From: Parvibaculum sp039973015
GTDB lineage: Bacteria > Pseudomonadota > Alphaproteobacteria > Parvibaculales > Parvibaculaceae
Length of the DNA stretch: 64,000 nucleotides
Direction of reading: 5' to 3'
NCBI RefSeq assembly: GCF_039973015.1
Contig: NZ_JBDWLT010000006.1
Location: 1-64,000 of the forward strand
In this document: positions 53,691 through 62,093 of the stretch, piece by piece
Layout: each line of letters starts with the position of its first letter
How positions within the stretch are numbered: position 1 is the first letter of the stretch
Notes under the pieces: model-generated
The model's input: only the letters and a program-made list of their open reading frames with translations
Told to the model about the DNA's origin: nothing
The model's database searches: none
Program-made: the position numbers and the translations under genes

Positions 53691-54533
53691 ATGACAAGCG
53701 AGTTGCAGGCGAACAGGCCTGCTCATGTAATCGTACTCGGCAACGAAAAAGGCGGTTCGGGCAAGACAACAACCGCCATGCACATCATTGCCCACCTGCT
53801 GCATGCAGGCTACCGGGTCGGTTCAATAGATCTTGATGGGCGACAGCGGTCTCTGACCCGCTACGTGGAAAACCGGCGTGTTTGGGCCGATGCGGCAAAT
53901 GTCAATCTGGTCATGCCGGACCATGTGGTGATTACCCGGTCGACGCTCGATACCGTCGCTGAGGCGAATGCCGCCGAGATGGCGGAGCTCGATGAGACGA
54001 TAGCTCGCCTTTCTTTGGCGAACGACTACCTGGTAATTGATTGCCCTGGCAGCGATAATAATCTTTCGCGTCTCGGGCACGCTCGTGCGGACACGCTTAT
54101 CACACCGATGAATGACAGTTTTGTGGATTTCGATCTGCTGGGACGTGTCGATCCTCAGACCTACAGGGTCAAGGGACCCAGCGTTTATAGCGAGATGGTA
54201 TGGGAGTGCCGCAAACGGCGCGTCATGTCGGACGGAGGCGAGATTGACTGGATCGTCGTTCGCAACCGTCTTTCCCATCTGGATGCCAAGAACAAGCGCC
54301 GCGTCGAGGCCGTTCTTGATGCGCTGGCCCAGCGGATTGGCTTTCGCTCCGGTCCCGGCTTTGGCGAGCGTGTCATCTTCCGTGAGATGTTTCCCTCTGG
54401 GCTTACGCTTCTAGATCTGAGAGAGGAAGGCGTCGACACGCAGATGTCGATGTCTCATGTGGCGGCCCGCGCCGAAGTGCGAGCTCTTGCCGATGCCCTC
54501 AATTTGCCAGGACGATCTGCAGAAGACGCCTAA
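53691..54533 (+). CDS. mipZ: MipZ, division-plane positioning ATPase
   Basis: A ParA-like ATPase that forms a gradient from the pole through ParB and blocks FtsZ near the poles. It is 280 residues. The deviant Walker A is GNEKGGSGKTTT, with the signature Lys at K20 and the P-loop Lys at K25. SIDLDGRQRSLTRYVENRR, LITPMNDSFVDFDLLGRVDP and VIFREMFPSGLTLLDL closely follow Caulobacter MipZ. It marks an alphaproteobacterium without MinCD. The gene is convergent with the carboxypeptidase gene. Confidence 0.96.
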   Translation: MTSELQANRPAHVIVLGNEKGGSGKTTTAMHIIAHLLHAGYRVGSIDLDGRQRSLTRYVENRRVWADAANVNLVMPDHVVITRSTLDTVAEANAAEMAELDETIARLSLANDYLVIDCPGSDNNLSRLGHARADTLITPMNDSFVDFDLLGRVDPQTYRVKGPSVYSEMVWECRKRRVMSDGGEIDWIVVRNRLSHLDAKNKRRVEAVLDALAQRIGFRSGPGFGERVIFREMFPSGLTLLDLREEGVDTQMSMSHVAARAEVRALADALNLPGRSAEDA

Positions 54534-54539
54534 AGACGT

Positions 54540-56132
54540 TTAGCCTCGGCGCTTTTCACTATTTTCGGTCGCCTGTGGCAGGGTCCAGTTCGCTGGCGGG
54601 ATCGCAATGCACTGAATGGCTTCGCGTGCGAGGCGCCCGCAGGCGTTCCGGGCGGCGACCTCACCGTCGAAGCCCCCGAAGCGGGACCGGTAAAGCGTGC
54701 GATTGTCGGCGGTCTTTACCGGGACGGTAACGGGAACAGCTTCACCCAGCTCGGAGGGCGCGGCGCGCATGGCCTTGCGGATGCTGTCGACTGCGTCCGA
54801 TTGCTCGGCATAGGCGCCGATCTGGATAATCCAGGTCCCATCCGGAATCAGAGGATCGCCTTCGCGCCATGACTGAGCCGCCTGCGGCTCGCGGCGTGTC
54901 GGGTCGTTCGCGGAGGTGCGGAGGAGAGGGCTGGCGGCGGCATCCGGGTTGATGGCGGCATTCGCCGGAGCCACCAGGAAGTTACCGATCTCGCGCCCAG
55001 CTTTGCGCACTGGACCTTCAGCGGTGCGCAGAGCGGCGACTGCATAGGCCGTAACGCTGTCGACGGGGGCCGCCGCGCTTACCGTGGTAGCGTCAGTCGT
55101 TTGCGGGGCGGCTACTGGCAAGGCGGCCATTTCGACGGACTTCGGCGTTTCAGTACCCAGGCCGTCGTTTGCGTAGGTTTCCTCATCCGGATCGCGCTCA
55201 TCCTGAAGTGTCGAGGCGAGCTGGAGGAGGCCGGAGCGATCTTCGTCGGCCACAAGCCCGACCGGACGGACAATTGGCGTCGGCGGGGGAAGTGTGGCGG
55301 CCATCAGCGTATTGCCATCCTTTACGGCGACGGCGCGCGGGAATGCGGTGTCGAGGATCTCTACCATGCGAGCGTCGCGAAGTTTGGCTTTCTGGCCACC
55401 CATGACGACACCAATCAGGAACTTGTTGTCTCTCTCGACTGTCGCAGTGAGGTTGAAACCCGAAGCATTGGTGTATCCGGTCTTGAGGCCGGTCGTGCCT
55501 TTGTATTTCCCGAGCAGATGATTGTGATTGCGGATGCGGGATTTGCCCCAGACGAAATATTCTGTGCTGAAGTAATGATAATACCCAGGAAAATCCTCGC
55601 GCATACGCTTGGCCAGCGTCGCCTGATCCCGTGCCGTTGTCTTTTGAGCGCTGTTTGGCAGACCGGACGCGTTCTTGTACGTGGTGCGGGACATGCCAAG
55701 CGCATGTGCCTTCTTCGTCATCATGACGGCAAAGTTGTCTTCCGTGCCGGCCAGGAAAGCGCCCATGGACGAGGCAACATCATTTGCTGAGCGGGTAACA
55801 AGCGCAAGTATGGCGTCTTCGACGCTGATCGTCTGACCAGGACGCAAGCCCAGCTTCGAGGGGGGCATGCCCGCGCCTTTGGGCGTCATGGTAATCCGCG
55901 ACTTGAGCGTAAATTTTTTGGCTTCCAGACCCTCAAAAAGAAGGTAGAGGGTCATTATCTTGGTCAGCGATGCCGGATAGCGGTACTCGTCTGCATTTCG
56001 GGAATAAAGGACTTTTCCCGAATAGGCATCCATCACAAGCGCCGCCGTGGGGGGCGTTGCTGCGTGAACCGGAAGCGCCAAAGCCCAAACGAAAGCTGCC
56101 ATGATGCCCGCCGTAATAAAGCGGATGGCCAT
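54540..56132 (-). CDS. D-alanyl-D-alanine carboxypeptidase with SPOR domain
   Basis: A low-molecular-weight penicillin-binding protein that trims D-Ala from peptidoglycan stem peptides. From 56132 it is 530 residues with a signal peptide (MAIRFITAGIMAAFVWALAL..., cut near HAA); a start at 56186 would add 18 residues. Active-site motifs are SLTK (55-58), SAN (115-117) and KTG (217-219). A long Ala/Pro/Thr-rich linker leads to a C-terminal SPOR domain (WIIQIGAYAEQSDAVDSIRK ... RSRFGGFDG), which binds denuded glycan at the septum. So it is probably a division-site enzyme. Confidence 0.93.
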   Translation of the reverse strand: MAIRFITAGIMAAFVWALALPVHAATPPTAALVMDAYSGKVLYSRNADEYRYPASLTKIMTLYLLFEGLEAKKFTLKSRITMTPKGAGMPPSKLGLRPGQTISVEDAILALVTRSANDVASSMGAFLAGTEDNFAVMMTKKAHALGMSRTTYKNASGLPNSAQKTTARDQATLAKRMREDFPGYYHYFSTEYFVWGKSRIRNHNHLLGKYKGTTGLKTGYTNASGFNLTATVERDNKFLIGVVMGGQKAKLRDARMVEILDTAFPRAVAVKDGNTLMAATLPPPTPIVRPVGLVADEDRSGLLQLASTLQDERDPDEETYANDGLGTETPKSVEMAALPVAAPQTTDATTVSAAAPVDSVTAYAVAALRTAEGPVRKAGREIGNFLVAPANAAINPDAAASPLLRTSANDPTRREPQAAQSWREGDPLIPDGTWIIQIGAYAEQSDAVDSIRKAMRAAPSELGEAVPVTVPVKTADNRTLYRSRFGGFDGEVAARNACGRLAREAIQCIAIPPANWTLPQATENSEKRRG

Positions 56133-56636
56133 GCCAGTCAGGTTTGTGGAATTGCGCGCATTACTCGTGAGCGCAGGCCCCTGCATGTCGCTTAACCCCA
56201 GTTACCGACACGTTCTGCCCAAACGTGCCCCCAAAAACTTATCCCCAAAACTGTAGCGGCAGAACCACAGCTTGCGAAGTCCCTTCGTGCGAAAAATCAC
56301 AAAAATCGCAGGTATCTTACGCGCTTACGGGTGAATGTGAGGATATGAAGTGTGTGTTACCAATTTATTAACAGGGTTAATATTTTGTTAACCGGAGCGG
56401 CGGGCGAGCCGGAATTGCGAGTTCTGGGCGTGGAAGGCGGAGGAGAATGGTGAGCGAGCGATTTTGCCTTGGCGGACGCTTCACAAGTCATCGTCGGGCC
56501 GCAACGAATCCGTCTACGATTGGGATGACCTTTGATTTTCGTTGTGATCGACTATCTATCAAAGAGTTGGAAGATTTTAGGGTTGCTGCTGCCGGGAGAG
56601 ACCGGGGAGCAGAAAAGATTTCGGCAGGAACGGGGT
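56133..56636. other. Intergenic region between the carboxypeptidase gene and clpS
   Basis: About 450 bases between divergent genes, AT-rich from 56270 to 56395. It contains the CtrA-like site and a small open frame (56450-56644) that overlaps clpS. Promoters for both directions must lie here. Confidence 0.6.
56377..56391. promoter_or_regulatory. CtrA-type site TTAA-N7-TTAA
   Basis: TTAA (56377-56380), seven bases, TTAAC (56388-56392) matches the consensus of the cell-cycle regulator CtrA. A further TTAA at 56368 gives an overlapping half site. It lies ~245 bases upstream of both the carboxypeptidase start and clpS. Confidence 0.55.
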
Positions 56637-56644
56637 ATGTCTGA
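56450..56644 (+). CDS. Possible small leader ORF overlapping clpS
   Basis: A 64-codon frame starting at a GTG six bases after a perfect GGAGG (56439-56443); an ATG at 56447 is in the same frame. It opens MSERFCLGGRFTSHRRA and ends at a TGA that lies eight bases inside clpS. I recognise no family. The good ribosome site and the overlap suggest translational coupling to clpS, but coding character is weak. Confidence 0.3.
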   Translation: MSERFCLGGRFTSHRRAATNPSTIGMTFDFRCDRLSIKELEDFRVAAAGRDRGAEKISAGTGYV

Positions 56645-56969
56645 CGACAGGCGGCGCGGTGATGAAGACGGTGGCTCTGGCACCGGTGTCATCACGAAGA
56701 CGAAGCCGAAAACCAAGAAGCCCTCGCTCTACAAAGTGTTGCTGCTGAACGACGATTACACTCCTATGGAGTTCGTTGTTCATGTGTTGGAACACTTTTT
56801 CAACAAGGGGCGAGAAGAGGCGACTGTAATCATGCTCCACGTTCACCAGAACGGTGTGGGTGTGTGCGGTTTGTATACGTATGAGGTGGCGGAGACGAAG
56901 GTGACGCAGGTGATGGATTTCGCGCGCCAGCACCAACATCCGCTGCAATGTACGATGGAGAGAGAATAG
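56637..56969 (+). CDS. clpS: ATP-dependent Clp protease adaptor ClpS
   Basis: ClpS recognises N-degron substrates (bulky N-terminal residues) and hands them to ClpAP. The start at 56637, six bases after AGGAA, gives MSDDRRRGDEDGGSGTG and 110 residues; the upstream extension is unlike the family. The core has LYKVLLLNDDYTPMEFVVHVL, where the Asp pair binds the alpha-amino group, and LHVHQNGVGVCGLYTYEVAE. The 30-residue N-terminal arm is flexible, as needed for ClpA. clpA follows 51 bases later. Confidence 0.97.
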   Translation: MSDDRRRGDEDGGSGTGVITKTKPKTKKPSLYKVLLLNDDYTPMEFVVHVLEHFFNKGREEATVIMLHVHQNGVGVCGLYTYEVAETKVTQVMDFARQHQHPLQCTMERE

Positions 56970-57020
56970 TAGCGCGTTCGTTCAGGCTGTACCCAAGTTC
57001 AGCAGAAGGGAAGGTTCGGA

Positions 57021-59405
57021 GTGCCGACGTTTTCACGTAATCTGGAGGAGGGGCTTCATCGTGCGCTGGCGCTCGCCAACGAGCGTAACCACGAATATGC
57101 GACTCTGGAACATCTTCTGCTTTCCCTGATGGATGACAGTGATGCAGCCGCCGTGATGCGTGCCTGCAATGTCGATATGGATTTGTTGCGCCAGCAGCTA
57201 ACCAATTATGTCGATAATGAACTTTCGAGCCTGGTCGTCGAGAATGGGGAAGACTCCAAGCCGACAGCGGGCTTCCAGCGCGTTATCCAGCGCGCGGTTA
57301 TTCATGTCCAGTCGTCGGGCCGCGAAGAGGTGACGGGTGCGAATGTGCTCGTTGCCATGTTTGCCGAACGCGAAAGCCATGCTGCCTATTTCCTGCAGGA
57401 GCAGGATATGACGCGTTATGACGCCGTGAACTACATCAGCCACGGCATTGCGAAGCGCGGTGACATGAGTGAGACGCGCCCCGTGCGTGGTGCGCAGGAG
57501 GAAGCCGAAGCGGGCGAGCGTGGCCGGAGCAAGGAGCGCACGACGGAAGCCCTCGATAACTACTGCGTGAACCTGAATGAAAAGGCGAAGCAGGGGAAAA
57601 TCGATCCTCTGATCGGCAGGGCGCGCGAAGTCGAGCGGACAATCCAGATTCTTTGCCGCCGCTCGAAGAACAACCCGCTCTTCGTCGGGGATCCCGGCGT
57701 GGGCAAGACAGCTATTGCAGAGGGGCTTGCGCGACGGATCGTCAAGGGCGAGGTGCCGGAAGTTCTGAAGGATGCGACAATATTCTCGCTCGATATGGGC
57801 ACCTTGCTCGCCGGTACCCGCTATCGTGGCGATTTCGAAGAACGCATCAAGGCAGTCATCAAGGAGATCGAAGCCTATCCGGGCGCGATCATGTTCATCG
57901 ACGAAATCCACACGGTGATTGGAGCTGGTGCGACGAGCGGCGGTGCAATGGACGCATCGAATCTGTTGAAGCCTGCACTGGCAAGTGGATCGGTGCGGTG
58001 CATCGGTTCAACGACCTACAAGGAATATAGGCAACACTTCGAAAAAGACCGGGCGCTTGTCCGCCGCTTCCAGAAAATCGATGTGGTCGAGCCTTCGGTT
58101 CCAGACTCCATCAAGATACTGAAGGGGCTCAAGCCTTACTTTGAGGAGTTCCACAAGGTTCGCTATACCAATGAAGCGGTGAAGGCGGCCGTCGAGCTTT
58201 CTTCCAAGTACATGCATGACCGGAAGCTGCCCGACAAGGCGATTGACGTGATCGATGAGGCCGGTGCCTCACAGATGCTTCTCGCCGAATCCCGGCGGAA
58301 AAAGACCATCGGTGTGGCCGAGATTGAGGCCGTAATCGCGACCATGGCTCGCATTCCGCCCAAGTCGGTTTCGAAGAGCGATACAGAAAAGCTCAAGGAT
58401 CTCGACACCGAACTCAAGCGGGTGGTGTTTGGCCAGGATGCGGCGATCGACGCGCTTGCCGCTTCGATCAAGCTGGCGCGTGCAGGGTTGCGCGAAGCTG
58501 AAAAGCCCATCGGTTCCTATCTCTTCTCCGGTCCTACGGGCGTCGGAAAGACCGAGGTCGCCCGGCAGCTTGCCTCCGTTCTCGGTGTCGAGATGCTTCG
58601 CTTCGATATGTCCGAATATATGGAGCGGCATACTGTGTCGCGCTTGATCGGTGCGCCACCCGGATATGTCGGCTTCGACCAAGGCGGGCTTTTGACGGAT
58701 GGCGTTGACCAGCATCCGCATTGCGTCTTGTTGCTCGATGAAATCGAAAAGGCCCATCCAGACCTCTTCAACATCCTGTTGCAGGTCATGGATCACGGAA
58801 AGCTGACCGATCACAACGGCAAGAAGATCGATTTCCGTAACGTGGTTCTCATCATGACCACGAATGCGGGGGCGGCGGATATGGCAAAGCCGACGATCGG
58901 CTTTTCGCAAAAAAAGCGGACTGGCGACGACGAAGATGCCATCAAGCGGCTCTTTACGCCGGAATTCCGCAATCGCCTCGATGCCGTTATCCCCTTCGGA
59001 CATCTGCCGGAAGGGGTTATCGCGCAGGTAGTCGAGAAGTTCGTGCTTCAGCTCGAGGCGCAGCTCGCCGACCGCCATGTCACGATCGAGCTCACGCCTG
59101 AGGCAAACAAGTGGCTCGCCGAGCGCGGTTATGACGAGCAGATGGGTGCCCGGCCCTTGGCGCGGGTTATTCAGGAAAACATCAAGAAGCCGCTGGCGGA
59201 CGAAGTTCTCTTCGGCAAACTGGTCAAGGGCGGTCATGTTCGTGTCGAAGTGACGGACGACGCGCTTGCCTTCGATATAGACCCCGCGCAACCGCGCAGC
59301 CCCAGCGGGGGCGGTCCGAAGAGGCCAAAGACGAAGAAGCCGCGCGACGGTTCGGGCGGCTCCGGTGGCGGGACGGTGCCCCAGGTGCCGCTTCTGGTGG
59401 AGTGA
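57021..59405 (+). CDS. clpA: ATP-dependent Clp protease ATP-binding subunit ClpA
   Basis: Hexameric AAA+ unfoldase that feeds ClpP. It is 794 residues from a GTG behind AAGG...GGAG. Order: N-domain repeats (1-145), D1 with GDPGVGKT and FIDEIHTVIGAGA, D2 with GPTGVGKT and LLLDEIEKAHPDLF. The ClpP-binding loop is IGFSQ (after PT) near residue 630. The last ~45 residues are a Gly/Lys/Pro-rich tail longer than in enterobacteria. With clpS upstream it forms the N-degron protease module. Confidence 0.97.
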   Translation: MPTFSRNLEEGLHRALALANERNHEYATLEHLLLSLMDDSDAAAVMRACNVDMDLLRQQLTNYVDNELSSLVVENGEDSKPTAGFQRVIQRAVIHVQSSGREEVTGANVLVAMFAERESHAAYFLQEQDMTRYDAVNYISHGIAKRGDMSETRPVRGAQEEAEAGERGRSKERTTEALDNYCVNLNEKAKQGKIDPLIGRAREVERTIQILCRRSKNNPLFVGDPGVGKTAIAEGLARRIVKGEVPEVLKDATIFSLDMGTLLAGTRYRGDFEERIKAVIKEIEAYPGAIMFIDEIHTVIGAGATSGGAMDASNLLKPALASGSVRCIGSTTYKEYRQHFEKDRALVRRFQKIDVVEPSVPDSIKILKGLKPYFEEFHKVRYTNEAVKAAVELSSKYMHDRKLPDKAIDVIDEAGASQMLLAESRRKKTIGVAEIEAVIATMARIPPKSVSKSDTEKLKDLDTELKRVVFGQDAAIDALAASIKLARAGLREAEKPIGSYLFSGPTGVGKTEVARQLASVLGVEMLRFDMSEYMERHTVSRLIGAPPGYVGFDQGGLLTDGVDQHPHCVLLLDEIEKAHPDLFNILLQVMDHGKLTDHNGKKIDFRNVVLIMTTNAGAADMAKPTIGFSQKKRTGDDEDAIKRLFTPEFRNRLDAVIPFGHLPEGVIAQVVEKFVLQLEAQLADRHVTIELTPEANKWLAERGYDEQMGARPLARVIQENIKKPLADEVLFGKLVKGGHVRVEVTDDALAFDIDPAQPRSPSGGGPKRPKTKKPRDGSGGSGGGTVPQVPLLVE

Positions 59406-59437
59406 GTTATCCCCGCATCTGCGGGAAAACGAGACAG

Positions 59438-59476
59438 AGGACGGTCGGGATGGCTACATCCTGGACCGTCCTTTTT
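59438..59476 (+). terminator. Intrinsic terminator after clpA
   Basis: AGGACGGTC (59438-59446) pairs perfectly with GACCGTCCT (59464-59472), followed by TTTTTG. It ends the clpS-clpA transcript. Confidence 0.85.
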
Positions 59477-59513
59477 GTGTGTGACTAAAAAACAATCATC
59501 AGGGAGATGAAGG

Positions 59514-59879
59514 ATGATCGGATACGTGATGGTCGGGACAAATGACCTCGATCGTGCGGTGGCATTTTATGACGATTTGCTTGCGGAGATTGGTGCCAAG
59601 CGTGCCATGTCGGATCCTGGCCGGTTTGTGGGGTGGAGCAATGGCGGGCCCATGCTCGCCGTTACAAAGCCTCACGATGGTAACAAAGCAACATTCGGTA
59701 ACGGCACGATGGTCGCCTTGGCTGTCGGATCGCGTGAGAACGTGGACAAGGTGCATGCAAAGGCGTTGAGCCTTGGCGGCAAGGACGAAGGTGCGCCGGG
59801 CCTGCGTGGTGACACGTTCTATGGTGGCTATTTCCGTGATCTCGATGGCAACAAGTTCGTCGCCTTCCATTTTGGCTGA
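59514..59879 (+). CDS. VOC-family (glyoxalase-like) protein
   Basis: A 121-residue vicinal-oxygen-chelate fold protein: MIGYVMVGTNDLDRAVAFYDDLL at the N-terminus and GGYFRDLDGNKFVAFHF at the end, the paired beta-alpha-beta-beta-beta units. The first metal ligand position and the C-terminal Asp/His region are only partly conserved, so an enzyme activity cannot be assigned. It stands alone between two terminators. Confidence 0.87.
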   Translation: MIGYVMVGTNDLDRAVAFYDDLLAEIGAKRAMSDPGRFVGWSNGGPMLAVTKPHDGNKATFGNGTMVALAVGSRENVDKVHAKALSLGGKDEGAPGLRGDTFYGGYFRDLDGNKFVAFHFG

Positions 59880-59902
59880 TTGAGCAAGGGCAAGACGATA
59901 GA

Positions 59903-59934
59903 AAGGCCGCCGTGGTTTCCCGCGGCGGCCTTTG
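59903..59934 (+). terminator. Intrinsic terminator after the VOC gene
   Basis: AAAGGCCGCCG (59903-59913) with CGGCGGCCTTT (59924-59934), then TTG and more T bases. It may also work for the opposite strand, where the next gene ends at 59999. Confidence 0.82.
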
Positions 59935-59998
59935 TTGTTTGTGCCCTCTGCAGATGTTCGCCGCGGAGCGCCCGACGCACCCGGTGCCGGTCGGCGCC

Positions 59999-61609
59999 TC
60001 AGCCCTTCCTCAGACGGTAGATGCGGACGTCGATGTCCGAGGAATAGTAGACATCGCCGTTCTTTGCGACAGCGACTCCGGTGGGGATAAAGAGCGACGG
60101 GGTGTCCTCCGGCGCTTCAAAGCCTATGGGCAGGTTTTCGCCGATGACTTCGCTCTCTCCCGATTCCAGATCTATTGCCACGATGCGTTTTGCGCCCACT
60201 TCCGCAACGGCCAAGCGTCCATCTGGCATGATGTCGAAGCCTTCGGGCGCCGAGAGGTCATGCGCCACCACGCTTCGTTCTCCGGTGTCAGGGTTTACTC
60301 TTGAAATCTGTCCGCCGAGATTTTCGCTGACATAAAGCATTCCGTCGCCGTTCAGCTTCAACATGGCTGGTCCCTCGAGACCGGTTGCGATATCCGTGCG
60401 GTTGTCCCAGTCATCGGCTGCTACGCGCACCAGCGCTCCACGGGCGTATTCGGAAACCACAATGCTGCCGTCAGAAAGAACGATGGCATCTGCAGGCGTT
60501 GTAAATCCGTGATGAGGCTTGGAGGATGCATCGCCCGCCTCGTTGAAAACCTGAACGGCACCTGCGGTAAGTGCTGCTACAGCCACGTGTCCGTTTGCGG
60601 TGGAAATGCTCAATGGGTAGTCGATGTTAGACGACCACACGCGAGCGATCTCCTCAATCGTGCTGCTAACCGGATCGACCTTGCGAATGGCAAAGAGGTC
60701 GGCAACAAAAATCTTGCCCTCCTCGTTCAGTGCAATATCGCCCGCGATGGCAAGCGGACCAGAAACGATGGTCTCCACTTCACCGCTTTCCGTATCCACC
60801 GCGATGACGGCGTTGTCCGCCATGTTGGTGATGAAGAGTTTATCCTCGTTATCGAATGCGAGGTTATCAATTGCGGGGGCAACTTCGGCGATGAGTGTCT
60901 TTGCGCCCGTGTCTGTGTTCACTCGATAGACGTGGCCGGCTTCTGTGTCGACGGCATAGAGATCGCCTTTCGAATTGAAGTTCACGGCAGCGGGCGTCGC
61001 AAAGCCTTCGGCGATGACGTCCAGTGTTCCTGTGTCGACATCGACGCGTGCGATCTGGCCCTTGAACCAGAGAGGCCCGTAGAGCTTTCCGTCGGGTCCG
61101 AAGTCGAAGCCATTCAGGCCGCCCATTCCAGACATGATCTCGCGCGGCGGATTTTCACCACTCGGGTCGAGTTCATAGAGCGCATCTCCGAGAAAGACCT
61201 GTGTGGCGAAGAGGCGGCCCTCATCCGTCCAGGCAATCGAATTGAGGCCGGGCAGACCCTCTGCGAGAGTGAGCAGGGTGCCATCGGTCTTGCGTGCATA
61301 AACCTTGCCGTCGAGAAAGGCGGTCCAGGCAAGTGTGCCGTCCGGTCCTTCCTCAAGGTCGTCCGCCATTCCTTCCGGCGGGCCTTCGTAGATGCTCGTT
61401 GCGCCGCTATCGCGGTCGACCTCGTAAATCGCGCTCCCTACGACGCTACCGGCGAGGATCTTGCCCTCTTTTGTTACCGTGATGCCGTGTATGCCGTGGA
61501 AGGGAGAGGGCGCGGTTACCGCCTCCTGCGTATATTCCTCGCTATCGGAGCAAGCGGACGCCGCAAACAGAATGGCGGCAAAAAACGCAGTGCGCTTCAT
61601 GAAGTTCAT
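59999..61609 (-). CDS. Probable lipoprotein with six-to-ten-strand NHL/SMP-30-like beta-propeller
   Basis: A 536-residue exported protein. The start at 61609 follows GGAGG. The N-terminus MNFMKRTAFFAAILFAASAC ends in a Cys of lipobox type (ASA-C, not ideal), so it may be a lipoprotein. The rest is a run of repeats with DGKLYGP, NGFDFGPDGK, GDLYAVDTEAG, DKLFITNMADN, GKIFVADL, GMLYVSENLGG and GRLAVAEVGAK, typical of NHL or gluconolactonase-like propellers. The length suggests two propellers. Ligand or substrate unknown. Confidence 0.8.
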   Translation of the reverse strand: MNFMKRTAFFAAILFAASACSDSEEYTQEAVTAPSPFHGIHGITVTKEGKILAGSVVGSAIYEVDRDSGATSIYEGPPEGMADDLEEGPDGTLAWTAFLDGKVYARKTDGTLLTLAEGLPGLNSIAWTDEGRLFATQVFLGDALYELDPSGENPPREIMSGMGGLNGFDFGPDGKLYGPLWFKGQIARVDVDTGTLDVIAEGFATPAAVNFNSKGDLYAVDTEAGHVYRVNTDTGAKTLIAEVAPAIDNLAFDNEDKLFITNMADNAVIAVDTESGEVETIVSGPLAIAGDIALNEEGKIFVADLFAIRKVDPVSSTIEEIARVWSSNIDYPLSISTANGHVAVAALTAGAVQVFNEAGDASSKPHHGFTTPADAIVLSDGSIVVSEYARGALVRVAADDWDNRTDIATGLEGPAMLKLNGDGMLYVSENLGGQISRVNPDTGERSVVAHDLSAPEGFDIMPDGRLAVAEVGAKRIVAIDLESGESEVIGENLPIGFEAPEDTPSLFIPTGVAVAKNGDVYYSSDIDVRIYRLRKG

Positions 61610-61671
61610 GTTGTCCTCCCCTGTGCAGCTTTGTTGCATCCTCTCCCCAGGCGCACAAAGCCATTCATTTT

Positions 61672-62091
61672 CTACTCAATCAGAGCCCGTATTTTTTTGG
61701 CCTGGCTTTCAAGTTCCTTGAAATCGGCCATCTCCCGGGCGTGAAGCTTCAGGTCGATCCCGTCGGTTCTCGGAATGATGTGAGTGTGAATATGAAAGAC
61801 GGTCTGTCCAGCTTCCGCGCCGTTCAATTGCGCAATGAGGATGCCCGGGACGTTGAATGCCCTCTTCACGGCCGGGGCGATGCGCTGAACGGTTTTCGCC
61901 ATGGCGCCTGCATATTCAGGATCAAGGTCGAAAAGGTTCTCGGCCGGGAATTTCGGGATGACGAGCGTGTGGCCTTCTGCCTGCGGCATGACATCCATGA
62001 AGGAAAGCGTCATGTCGTCTTCATAGACCTTGAAGCAGGGTGCGTCGCCGCGCAGGATTTTTGCGAAGATGTTGTTTGGATCATATGCCAC
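61672..62091 (-). CDS. HIT-family (histidine triad) protein
   Basis: A nucleotide hydrolase or transferase of the HINT group. It is 139 residues from a GTG at 62091 (MAYDPNNIFAKILRGDAPC). The active triad is in TVFHIHTHIIPR near residues 96-107. AEGHTLVIPKFPAENLFDLD is also typical. It begins two bases after the FemAB-like gene's stop and so belongs to the ridA-FemAB-HIT transcript. Substrate likely an adenosine 5'-phosphoramidate or similar. Confidence 0.94.
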   Translation of the reverse strand: MAYDPNNIFAKILRGDAPCFKVYEDDMTLSFMDVMPQAEGHTLVIPKFPAENLFDLDPEYAGAMAKTVQRIAPAVKRAFNVPGILIAQLNGAEAGQTVFHIHTHIIPRTDGIDLKLHAREMADFKELESQAKKIRALIE

Positions 62092-62093
62092 GG

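Noticed and set aside
60509..61744. A 411-codon plus-strand frame across the beta-propeller gene
   Set aside because: Antisense shadow; the minus-strand gene has a signal peptide, clear repeats and a GGAGG site.
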